64,000 nucleotides of DNA. It comes from Glaciecola sp034112105 (GTDB lineage Bacteria > Pseudomonadota > Gammaproteobacteria > Enterobacterales > Alteromonadaceae). Under the pieces are notes generated by a model. The model saw only the letters and a program-made list of their open reading frames with translations, was not told the origin of the DNA and did not search any database. The stretch is taken from assembly GCA_034112105.1 (NCBI GenBank), contig JAWUVZ010000096.1:1-64000 (forward strand), given 5' to 3'. Position 1 is the stretch's first letter; each line of letters begins with the position of its first letter. The translations under genes were made by a program, and so were the position numbers. Shown piece by piece: positions 1-7,915 of this stretch.

Positions 1-600
1 ATTATCGTGGGAAGTTTTGCCTTTGCGGTTTTCGCGTAGTACGGAGCCCAAAAATAAGTCGATGGTATTGCGATGGAATTCATTCGACCAACGTCCTTCA
101 AACGACATCAATTTGGTTATATGATCGGGCATTGGTATTGTTGGGGCTGCGCAATAATTAACCCCAACAGCCGTTTCACTGTTGTTAAGTAATGCCGTTG
201 ATGTACTGATTACGTTAGTTGCTTCGTCTAATTTAAGAATATGACTGAGTGTGAGTTTGCGTGCTTCATCAAAACATTCAAAGCGCACTTCTTGACTATT
301 TAGCTGCTCAATTTTTTTAAGCTTGCCGCCTATTGACCATGCATTGGTGTCATTATTTAGTTCAATGCCGGGACCGCCTGTAAAACCTTCGCCCATTGAC
401 GGTGAAAGTGAAATAGGGGCTTCAACAACCACCGCGCATTTTGCCTCTTGGCGAGTTAGTAATAGCTGCAGCATGTCAAAAGAGGTTTGTTCATTTAAGC
501 GCTTGCCAAAATAGGCGATCGCTGGTGTATTTGATGTGCAATCAATCACCAGACTTGCTTGGCAACTATCTAATTGAACAAAGTCCGATAAAGCGGTCAT
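1..600 (-). CDS. Alpha-galactosidase, GH36 family (N-terminal part, cut by window edge)
   Basis: The frame is open from an ATG at 600 down to base 1, so only the first 200 residues are present and the catalytic barrel lies outside the window. Near the end of the fragment are GRWSNEF followed by LRENRKGKTSHDN, which match the junction of the N-terminal beta-sandwich and the catalytic domain in GH36 alpha-galactosidases (hydrolysis of terminal alpha-1,6-galactosides such as melibiose and raffinose). No signal peptide is visible, so the enzyme is probably cytoplasmic. It is transcribed away from the rest of the locus. It fits galT and galK at 11-13 kb, which would take up the galactose it frees. 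A 19-bp site shared with galT lies about 90 bp upstream. The family call is firm; the exact substrate is inferred. Confidence 0.88.
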   Translation of the reverse strand, partial: MTALSDFVQLDSCQASLVIDCTSNTPAIAYFGKRLNEQTSFDMLQLLLTRQEAKCAVVVEAPISLSPSMGEGFTGGPGIELNNDTNAWSIGGKLKKIEQLNSQEVRFECFDEARKLTLSHILKLDEATNVISTSTALLNNSETAVGVNYCAAPTIPMPDHITKLMSFEGRWSNEFHRNTIDLFLGSVLRENRKGKTSHDN

Positions 601-691
601 GTCGAATAATCCTTATGATACGGTGGTTCTTAACGCATTGATTCAGGCAACTGAAATTGATTTAAGCGATAAATAAGTTAGGTATAAAATA

Positions 692-710
692 TATCATATA
701 AATACGTTTA
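692..710. promoter_or_regulatory. Candidate operator of the galactoside locus, copy 1
   Basis: TATCATATAAATACGTTTA lies 92 bp upstream of the alpha-galactosidase start. It differs at only three positions from the dyad before galT (10994-11012) and resembles a third copy before the TonB receptor (10775-10793). The shared core is TATAAATA with flanking TAT and TTA-like ends. Placement before three genes of one pathway suggests binding by one repressor or activator. The regulator gene is not in the window. Confidence 0.5.
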
Positions 711-736
711 TTATAAAGTCAGTATTTTTAGAATCA

Positions 737-2335
737 CTATATTTTTTTCTTATACAGGATTTTATTTTTTAGTGCGTGACCAGGACGAACTCCGGTCATC
801 ACGCCTTCTATAACAACGGGTATTCCATTTACGATAACAAAATCAATACCAGTAGAGTAGCGGTGCGGGTCAACATAAGTAGCGTTGTCTTGAACCTTAG
901 CAGGGTCCCAAATTACGATGTCGGCTTTATAGTCTTTGGCTAATAAGCCACGATCATTTAGATTCATGCGTGATGCGGGTAAAGAAGTCATCTTTCTTAC
1001 GGCTTCGGGTAAAGTAAGAACCCCTTTTTCCCTTGTGTAAAATGCTAATATCCGAGGGTAGGTGCCATAGTTACGCGGGTGTGGGCTGCCTTTTTGCCAT
1101 TCTACCCCTCTGCCATCAGACGCGACTGAAGTCGCGGGGTGGCGCATAATACGTTCAACATCCTCTTGCTGCATTGTATGGTAAATACCACGACCACCGC
1201 CATTAAGCTGCAGCTCTATGGCGAGTTGGGCTGCATTCTCCATCGTTAGCTCTAATTCACGCTGTTGCAGAACCTGTTCGAAGGTTTTGCCTTCCAAGCT
1301 AGGGTCGCCAGAATAGCTACTTATTTGAATTCGCCATAACTCTGTTCCAGAACGTTGTTCAGCCATAATACGAATAACTTCATCACGGATTTTTTGTTGA
1401 ATTTGAGGATCCTGCATCCGCTGAATAAATGCTTTTTGTCCTCCGGCTAAAGACCATTGTGGAAACAATACGCCTAAATTTGTATTCGACGCGGTGTAAG
1501 GATATTGATCAAGCGTGATATCCATGCCCGCGGCACGATGGATATCAATCATCTCTAAGGTTTTAACACTTAAACCCCAAGCCGAAAGGCCAGAGGTTTT
1601 ATGATGAGAAATATGAATAGGAACACCAACTGCAGCGCCAACATCAATCGTCTCTTGAACTGCTTGTAATACACCCGAGCTTTCGGATCTCATGTGACTA
1701 GCATAAAAACCGCCGTATTGATGCGCTACCGTAGCTAACTTTTGGAGTTCAGCCGGTGGTGCAAAATTACCCGGAATGTATATGAGTCCAGAGGATAAGC
1801 CGTATGCACCATCTTGCATGGCTGTATCAACCAAGGATTGCATGGCTTGCATTTCTTGCGCGGTGGCGTGGCGATTTTCCCTCTGCATCACTTGTCGACG
1901 GACCGTATTGTGACCAATTAGTAGTCCCACATTTAGGGCGGCGCCATTCTTTTCGAGAGTAGTGAAAAAGTGTTCAACATCACTTGGACTTCCACCGCAG
2001 TTTCCACCCAGAATAGTCGTTACTCCTTGGCGAATATTATTTTCAGCGTCGGGTAGTTTTAATACATCTCGTTCAGCATGAGAGTGCAAATCGATGAATC
2101 CAGGACTCACTGCCCTGCCTCTTGCGTTAATAATAAGAGTCGCTGTAGTTTTACCTAAATTACCAATTTCAACAATAGAGTCGGCGTTAATGGCAATATC
2201 TCCCATGTAAGCATCACTTCCACTACCATCAATAATGTTAGCATTTTTGATAAGTAGGTCGTATTGCGGGCTTGGTTGATGTGCGCATGATGTTATACAT
2301 ACACACAGCATGAGAATAAACGTGGACTGTTTCAT
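737..2335 (-). CDS. N-acyl-D-amino-acid deacylase family lipoprotein (amidohydrolase)
   Basis: This 532-residue protein belongs to the D-aminoacylase branch of the amidohydrolase superfamily, zinc enzymes that remove N-acyl groups from D-amino acids or peptides. The N-terminus has a lipoprotein signal ending in a lipobox (ITSC at about residues 14-17), so the mature protein is probably anchored in the envelope. The metal-binding HSH motif follows PGFIDLHSH near residue 85. The metal-bridging cysteine is seen in GGNCGGS. Further His motifs are IGHNTV, ASHMRSE and ISHHK, and a late Asp lies in SDGRG. The length is near the family norm of 480-530. It sits between the alpha-galactosidase and the SPFH remnant, with no obvious link to sugar use. 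Its substrate cannot be told from sequence; peptidoglycan or peptide turnover is a guess. Confidence 0.82.
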   Translation of the reverse strand: MKQSTFILMLCVCITSCAHQPSPQYDLLIKNANIIDGSGSDAYMGDIAINADSIVEIGNLGKTTATLIINARGRAVSPGFIDLHSHAERDVLKLPDAENNIRQGVTTILGGNCGGSPSDVEHFFTTLEKNGAALNVGLLIGHNTVRRQVMQRENRHATAQEMQAMQSLVDTAMQDGAYGLSSGLIYIPGNFAPPAELQKLATVAHQYGGFYASHMRSESSGVLQAVQETIDVGAAVGVPIHISHHKTSGLSAWGLSVKTLEMIDIHRAAGMDITLDQYPYTASNTNLGVLFPQWSLAGGQKAFIQRMQDPQIQQKIRDEVIRIMAEQRSGTELWRIQISSYSGDPSLEGKTFEQVLQQRELELTMENAAQLAIELQLNGGGRGIYHTMQQEDVERIMRHPATSVASDGRGVEWQKGSPHPRNYGTYPRILAFYTREKGVLTLPEAVRKMTSLPASRMNLNDRGLLAKDYKADIVIWDPAKVQDNATYVDPHRYSTGIDFVIVNGIPVVIEGVMTGVRPGHALKNKILYKKKI

Positions 2336-2632
2336 AAAGTTACCGGGGCGAAGGGGCTAGTACAAAAATCATAAACAATAAGCACTAGCTACACAATATA
2401 CACTTGCCTGTATTTGCGATTTTTGTTGCTGACCTCAGGCGCGTTTGATTGGCATAGATTTGCTTGTGAGCATTTTGCATATTTCTACTCGCCGTGATCT
2501 ATTTCTCTTTTCATGAGAACAAACATGAGAAACATTTTTGTGGGCAGAGATAGAGCTTGCGATAATCGATTTAACCCCGTCAGTTTTATTTTATTTACCA
2601 ATCAGCGCTCTTAGCAGAATCTGTTGTATTCG
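2336..2632. other. Intergenic stretch with no gene seen
   Basis: This stretch lies before the D-aminoacylase-like gene and after the small Arc-like gene. It is AT-rich and presumably carries the promoter of the deacylase. I see no strong promoter, hairpin or conserved protein frame; the open frame on the plus strand has no family resemblance. Confidence 0.4.
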
Positions 2633-2842
2633 TTATTTAGGCCGTTCTTGCTCAGGCTTTATAACTACGATTTCAGTAATCGCTTTTTGTACTATTTTTA
2701 CTCGCCCACTTTTTACTAGTGAATCTCTTAATACAAACCCAATTTGGACATTTACACTGCGCAACTCATCGTCAGCCCAGCGCTGCATAGCTGCAAGCAC
2801 TTGAGAATTAATCCGTAATGGATACGCTTTTCTTGTACTCAA
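2633..2842 (-). CDS. Small Arc-like ribbon-helix-helix DNA-binding protein
   Basis: This 69-residue basic protein has YPLRINSQVLAAMQRWADDE followed by LRSVNVQIGFVLRDSLVKSG. That is the pattern of the Arc/MetJ ribbon-helix-helix fold: a short DNA-contacting strand (YPLRI) and two helices. Proteins of this kind are typically found directly downstream of SPFH (band 7) genes in Alteromonadales, with the same orientation. Here it follows the SPFH remnant at 2976-3477, which supports the call. The N-terminal half is intact. The final 15 residues look less conserved. Whether it still has a function after loss of its partner gene is unknown. Confidence 0.7.
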   Translation of the reverse strand: MSTRKAYPLRINSQVLAAMQRWADDELRSVNVQIGFVLRDSLVKSGRVKIVQKAITEIVVIKPEQERPK

Positions 2843-2975
2843 TATTTTATCCTACCCAAGGTCAGCTTAATTTCATAATAGGACTGTTTTGTATAACAGC
2901 CCTTTAAACAATATCATTCAGGGGTAAGCGCAAGCGCATACCCCTGAATAGTCGCCATACAGATCGAAATGTTAG

Positions 2976-3477
2976 TTAGTACAATCTACCAGTATTGACT
3001 TTCGGTTGTGTATGTTTGTCACTGCATAATACGACCAGTAGGTTAGTTACCATCTGTACTTTACGTTCTTCATCTAAGTCAACTACAGCATCATTTTTTA
3101 GACGATTTAAGGCCATTTCGACCATGCCAACAGCCCCATCAATAATCTTGGTTCTGGCAGCTATGATTGCTGAAGCTTGCTGGCGTTGTAGCATTGCACT
3201 GGCAATTTCGGGTGCATAAGCGAGGTGACTTATACGAGCTTCTTGTACGGTTATACCGGCTTTGCCTAGGCGTTCTTGAACTTCATGTCTTAGGCGCTCG
3301 CCGATTTCAACAGGATGACTTCTTAATGCAACTTCTGCTTCAGCATCGTCGCTTGGACCCTAAAGAAAACTGCTGGCCATAATTCTTAATGCAGATTCGC
3401 TTTGAATCGTCACATAGCTTTCATAATCATCAACTTCAAACACCGCTTCAGCACTATCGAAGTTTCTAATTCTGATT
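2976..3477 (-). pseudogene. SPFH / band 7 family protein remnant (decayed)
   Basis: Reading the minus strand gives RIRNF, then VFEVDDYESYVTIQSESALR, then after a TAG stop (3360-3362) a frame continuing through EIGERLRHEVQERLGKAGI, ISHLAYAPEIASAMLQRQQA and the C-terminal tail. This is the order of a complete SPFH protein, a membrane-associated scaffold family. Two lesions are visible. One is the in-frame TAG where the family normally has a short Pro-Tyr-Asp segment. The other is loss of about 30 residues between RIRNF and SAEAVFEVDDYE, and the N-terminal membrane segment is also missing or unrecognisable. A downstream ATG at 3194 leaves a 72-residue frame, which I read as the tail of the dead gene rather than a real small protein. 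Confidence 0.78.
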
Positions 3478-3673
3478 GTTAGTTAACTTGTCTTACTTGG
3501 AGGGCTAAATATATAAGTGTGACAATAACCACTAAAGTACCGAACACATCTTTAATAAAGCCTATTACTTCTCAATTTATACTTTTACCTGTCGTGAATC
3601 TTTGCGATGAGGTAAATTGTAACTCAAGAATTACCCGCTTATATCTGAATAATTTCGTTGTGCAATGAGACAT

Positions 3674-3704
3674 AAAAAAGCCGATGGCTTTGCAACGCAT
3701 CGGC
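3674..3704 (-). terminator. Intrinsic terminator of the symporter gene
   Basis: On the minus strand GCCGATG (written as CATCGGC on the plus strand) forms a 7-bp stem around an 11-nt loop, followed by a run of six T. It lies 26 bp after the stop of the sodium symporter gene. Confidence 0.8.
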
Positions 3705-3729
3705 TGTATATAACGAAAAGTCTTGCTTA

Positions 3730-5193
3730 CTAAGCTTCAGTCATCTCTGCTGTATTGGCCCAAGAAAGCACTGGGTTTTGTCCAAACACAACTTTGTTCA
3801 CTATCAACGCAACACTAATGCAAGAAAATAGTGTGATAAACATTAAGTGAATGTAGTGCAGGCCGAAGGGCGCGTGTATTGGTGAGAATTCAAAGGACAA
3901 AGACGCGTACAATAAAATACCAAACACCACGGATGTTATCGCTGCGTTTGCGTGCACATTTTTGAATAATAGACCTACCGCAAATACCGAAAGGATGGGC
4001 ATGCTAAGCAAGCCATATAACTGCTGTATTAAGTTAATAATACTATCCGCACTGGCATACACCGGCACTAACGCTAATGAAATAATAGTTAAAATAGCAG
4101 TAACAAAGCCACTCAATTTAGGTACGTTAGGTTTGTCATTAATATACGCTTGATGAATGTCACACACATAAAGTGCCGTCGCTGAATTCAGATTACTGTT
4201 ATACGTAGTTAAGACTGCTGCAGCCATCGCGGCTGCAAAAATACCAGATAATGATGGGTCCAATAAATTACCTACGATGGTTCCATAAGCAGCATCACCA
4301 ATATCGCCGTAGAGTTTAAAAGCAATGATACCGGGCACAACAATAATAGTTGGGACAATCAATAAACGAATAGCAGCCGCTGCAAAAACACCTTTCTGCG
4401 CTTCTTTTAAACTAGGAGCTGCCATTGCGCGTTGCGTAATAACTTGGTTTGTTCCCCAGTAAAACATCTGAATGAATATCATGCCTGTCAGCAAAGTATG
4501 CCAAGGAATAGGTGACTCGTTATCACCAATGAGCGTTAAGCGTTCTGGTGGGATCCCAGAAAAGTCGTAGTTTATTGCTTCTAGTGCTACAAATACGACC
4601 ACCAGGGCCATGACTAATAGCAATACGCCAGAATAAGTATCGGATACAGCAACTGCTCGCAGACCGCCAAATATCGCATACATTGCGCCTATAGCTGCAA
4701 AGGTAAGTGCGACATACATAATGTTCACGTTCAAGTCGAACATATTTATCATAAATAACGAGCCACTATAAATAACGGCAGGGCAAAAAATTAATGCGCT
4801 TCCAGCAAAAAATAAGACGCTGATAACAGCACGGATATTTTTATCGTTGTACCTACGCTCAAGAAGCTCAGTTGTTGTTGTGCACTTATATCGATAGTAA
4901 ACAGGCAAAAACACTTTTGCTAAAACAATTAAGCCTACTACTGCTGAAAACTCCCAAAGCGCTAAAAGAGCCATCTGGTTTCCATTCATACCAACTAATT
5001 GGTCAGTACTTAGGTTGGTCAACGTGATTGAGCCGGCAACAAAATACCAAGCCAGGCCGCCGCCCGCCAAAAAATATTCTTTTGTTTGGTTAGTTGAGCT
5101 ATGCCCTTTGCCTCGGCAGTGCATATAAGTTAAAAATGCGATTAGGACGGTAACGCCCAAAAACACCGAAATTTGAATTAGATTATCTGACAT
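3730..5193 (-). CDS. Sodium:solute symporter, likely sodium/sugar (SGLT-like)
   Basis: This is a 487-residue inner-membrane protein of the SSS (SLC5) family with about 13 hydrophobic segments. Family marks include YFLAGGGLAWYFVAGS near the N-terminus, FGGLRAVAVSDTYSG in the middle, and FYWGTNQVITQRAMAA followed by SLKEAQKG. The last pair matches the substrate region of the Vibrio sodium/galactose transporter group. It would import sugar or a glycoside with sodium across the inner membrane. Together with the TonB receptor at 7.9-10.7 kb and the Leloir genes it makes a plausible galactoside uptake route. It lies 173 bp after the SapC gene in the same orientation and ends at a clear terminator. 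The specific sugar is inferred from neighbours. Confidence 0.85.
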   Translation of the reverse strand: MSDNLIQISVFLGVTVLIAFLTYMHCRGKGHSSTNQTKEYFLAGGGLAWYFVAGSITLTNLSTDQLVGMNGNQMALLALWEFSAVVGLIVLAKVFLPVYYRYKCTTTTELLERRYNDKNIRAVISVLFFAGSALIFCPAVIYSGSLFMINMFDLNVNIMYVALTFAAIGAMYAIFGGLRAVAVSDTYSGVLLLVMALVVVFVALEAINYDFSGIPPERLTLIGDNESPIPWHTLLTGMIFIQMFYWGTNQVITQRAMAAPSLKEAQKGVFAAAAIRLLIVPTIIVVPGIIAFKLYGDIGDAAYGTIVGNLLDPSLSGIFAAAMAAAVLTTYNSNLNSATALYVCDIHQAYINDKPNVPKLSGFVTAILTIISLALVPVYASADSIINLIQQLYGLLSMPILSVFAVGLLFKNVHANAAITSVVFGILLYASLSFEFSPIHAPFGLHYIHLMFITLFSCISVALIVNKVVFGQNPVLSWANTAEMTEA

Positions 5194-5366
5194 AGTGCTT
5201 CCTTACTCACTCATAAATAAAATGGCGAGTCTTTATTGTTTTTATTCTTGCGTATTGTTTGCCTAAGTTATAGCTGTCTGCAATCACAGGCAGCTATCAA
5301 CTTAGGCATCCAGCTTTTGCTGAGGAATAACTATTTCTTGAATGAGCAGTTTAATAAGCGCTGCAG

Positions 5367-6137
5367 TTATGAAATAGTGGCATCCTTTGCGACTTCCATT
5401 TTTACTTCAACAATTCTTGCTCTTTCAACATCTTCATTATTGATGGTGATCAGTCTATTAACCTGTAAAAGTGATATCAACATTGCATGAATAGGCATTA
5501 AATAACCTTGTTTACGCAGTGAATCGAGCTCTTCAATACTCAGACTTTGAAAGCGATCTTCATCAATCGTATGCAAGCCTTTAATTTTTTTAGGCTCACC
5601 ATCAAATAACTGAATATTCATATCTAGGTGTTTAAATAAACCGAGGTCGTCTAATGTTTTACTAAACTTAGCAGTTTGTATGTCCTTTTGAACATCTGCA
5701 TCTAGCAGCTGAGCGCGCCTTTTTGTTGCTTCAGTAGGATTACTTTTTTCATCAAACAATGGCTCGCCAGTAGTTTTTGAAAAGTCACCTTGGTCCTCTA
5801 GAATACCTATAGTGTAGGCATTCTCTTCAGCGGGTGCTTCCATTAGATAAAATGGGAAAGTTTGAATACTCGTTGGGCGATAAATAACATCAAATTTGTC
5901 GTTCTTTACAAACAAGTTTTCATTCGGTACAAAACTGGTCAGTGCTGAAAACGTCCAAAATCCATTGTGTGTATTTTTGGTCGCAAATACTGGGTAGCAA
6001 GTTGCTGCTTGACCTAGTTCGGTTGCTCGCAAATTCATTAAGTGCTGTTTTGCTATATGTTGTATGACCGCATTGTTTGTTATCTTCAAATCTTTGTGCG
6101 TTTTACTACTCAGTTCTACTAACTTCAATTTTTTCAT
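5367..6137 (-). CDS. SapC family protein
   Basis: This 256-residue protein matches the SapC family (named after a surface-array-linked protein of Campylobacter), with ATELGQAATCYPVFA near the N-terminus, the central FPFYLMEAP block and a C-terminal segment ending near MPIHAMLISLLQVNRLI. It has no signal peptide. In marine Alteromonadales and in Caulobacter relatives this family is regularly encoded between tryptophan-halogenase-like genes and TonB receptors of carbohydrate loci. The same arrangement is present here: it begins 7 bp after the halogenase-like gene. The biochemical role is unknown; context suggests a step linked to nutrient uptake. Confidence 0.8.
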   Translation of the reverse strand: MKKLKLVELSSKTHKDLKITNNAVIQHIAKQHLMNLRATELGQAATCYPVFATKNTHNGFWTFSALTSFVPNENLFVKNDKFDVIYRPTSIQTFPFYLMEAPAEENAYTIGILEDQGDFSKTTGEPLFDEKSNPTEATKRRAQLLDADVQKDIQTAKFSKTLDDLGLFKHLDMNIQLFDGEPKKIKGLHTIDEDRFQSLSIEELDSLRKQGYLMPIHAMLISLLQVNRLITINNEDVERARIVEVKMEVAKDATIS

Positions 6138-6144
6138 ATTTCCA

Positions 6145-7683
6145 CTACTTCATTTGTGCGCTTGCAAGCCATTTCTCAATATATTCTCTATGCATGGGAA
6201 GTGTTTGTAGCATTTGTTCGGTTATTTTCTGATTTCTTTGAATGATCATTTCAGCCTGCTGCTTTTCTTGATAAAGATGCGCTTGCTTAGCGAAGTCAGG
6301 TTTAAAGCCCATACCATAAATTACATACTGATAACTGGCGGCAGGAAACAATTCTATCGCACTTTCGAAGTCTCCGCTTGTTGGGCCACGATAACTCCAT
6401 ATTGCTAGGTCTTCTTGCAGACTCTCGGGGATATTTTTCGGGTTAGTATGTGCCTGCCAATAAGGTTCAGGGCGTTTGGTTAGCATGTAATGTAGTTTTA
6501 AGAAATCAATGATACGAGACCAACGATAACGCATTTGTTGATTAAAGCGTTTGGCTACTGTAGGCATTACAGCTTTTGTTGGCGGTAAATTGTCAGCAAT
6601 GTAGCGAGCCGAAATTTCAACTAACATAATGGCTGTAGCTTCAAGTGGTTCAACAAAACCCGCCGCCATGCCGACAGCAACGCAATTTTTTTCCCAAAAA
6701 CGTTCTCTATGACCTGACTGAAAGGAGATTTTTCTAGCCGTTAATCCTTTGCTCGCTTTACCAACATATGTCCGAAGATTAGCTTCTGCCTCATCATCGG
6801 ATAGATATTTACTTGAATATACATGACCCACACCTCGCCGGTGAGTCAGTCCAATATCCCAAATCCAACCAGCGTTTTGTGCAGTCGCAATGGTATGAGA
6901 TGCAATAGGACTATCTTTCCTATCATATGGAACATGCATAGCAAGAGCTGAATCGTTGAAAAGTACTTCGTCCATTTTAATAAATGGTACGTTCAATTTA
7001 CCACCAAGTAACAAGGCAGCAAAACCGGTACAATCGACATAAAGGTCAGCCTCGACATCAGCGTGCTTATCCAGGCTTATAGATTTAATACTGCCGTCAT
7101 TTGCTAAGGTTACTTGATTAACCGTATCTATAACATGAGTGACATTTAGGTTGTTTTTACAATGATTTTTTAAGAGCTCCGCAAATTCGCCTGCATCTAT
7201 GTGATATGCGTAATTACATTGCCCGCTGTATTCAGCTTCTGAAATAGTGCGAGGCGCTAATCCCGCTTCACATATGTGATGCTGAAAGTTTGCTTCCACT
7301 GCGTACTTTTCGATATCGGAAACATAGGGTGCTAGGTCGATTCGACCATAGCCTAATGGCACAGTGAAAGGGTGATAATAAAAATCACCATTGCCGTGCA
7401 CCCAATCGACAAATTTACCACCTTGTTTGAATACAGCGTGGCAATTTGCAAATAGGTCAGATTCTTTAATACCAATATCACGTAAGGTATTTTTCATGGT
7501 TGGCCAAGTACCTTCGCCAACACCTACCGTGGGAATATCGGATGATTCAATTAACGTGATATTAATGCCGGGTGCATTACTGTCGCCGGACTTTGATTTA
7601 TGATGAGCTGCAATAATAGCTGCACTTAGCCAACCGGCTGTACCACCACCTACAATTGCAATTGTTCTTATGACTTCAGACAT
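6145..7683 (-). CDS. Tryptophan 7-halogenase-like flavoprotein
   Basis: This 512-residue protein has the FAD-binding Rossmann motif IVGGGTAGWLSA at the N-terminus. It also has the halogenase-type motif AGWIWDIGL, a form of WxWxIP, and a lysine within FKQGGKFVDW, the region that carries the catalytic lysine in characterised halogenases. A late FAD-contact segment reads GFVEPLEATAIML. It is therefore a full-length PF04820 protein. Reduced flavin would have to be supplied by another enzyme. Copies beside TonB receptors and SapC are very common in marine bacteria and their real substrate is unproven, so chlorination or bromination of tryptophan should not be assumed. It is read towards SapC and the symporter. 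Confidence 0.84.
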   Translation of the reverse strand: MSEVIRTIAIVGGGTAGWLSAAIIAAHHKSKSGDSNAPGINITLIESSDIPTVGVGEGTWPTMKNTLRDIGIKESDLFANCHAVFKQGGKFVDWVHGNGDFYYHPFTVPLGYGRIDLAPYVSDIEKYAVEANFQHHICEAGLAPRTISEAEYSGQCNYAYHIDAGEFAELLKNHCKNNLNVTHVIDTVNQVTLANDGSIKSISLDKHADVEADLYVDCTGFAALLLGGKLNVPFIKMDEVLFNDSALAMHVPYDRKDSPIASHTIATAQNAGWIWDIGLTHRRGVGHVYSSKYLSDDEAEANLRTYVGKASKGLTARKISFQSGHRERFWEKNCVAVGMAAGFVEPLEATAIMLVEISARYIADNLPPTKAVMPTVAKRFNQQMRYRWSRIIDFLKLHYMLTKRPEPYWQAHTNPKNIPESLQEDLAIWSYRGPTSGDFESAIELFPAASYQYVIYGMGFKPDFAKQAHLYQEKQQAEMIIQRNQKITEQMLQTLPMHREYIEKWLASAQMK

Positions 7684-7915
7684 AGCTTGCGAAATCCATT
7701 AAATAATTAGTTTCAAAAGGCTCTTACCCTAAGCAACGATAAACGCTGTGTGAGCTGAAGTAAATATGATTTGAGCTTTAGATGTGCGCTCTAGTTGTAA
7801 AATAAAGGATTTATGCAAAACCTGAATACAAAACCTTAATACAAAGTGTGAATGCACAGCCCGGGAAACAAAGGCTGGCATTCACGTCGTCAAACGTGCT
7901 TACTTGTTCTTTCTC

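Noticed and set aside
2538..2804. 88-residue plus-strand frame
   Set aside because: It is antisense to the Arc-like gene and the intergenic stretch, with no family resemblance.
2976..3194. A separate 72-residue protein
   Set aside because: Its sequence is the C-terminal tail of an SPFH protein, and the upstream codons continue the same family with one stop between.
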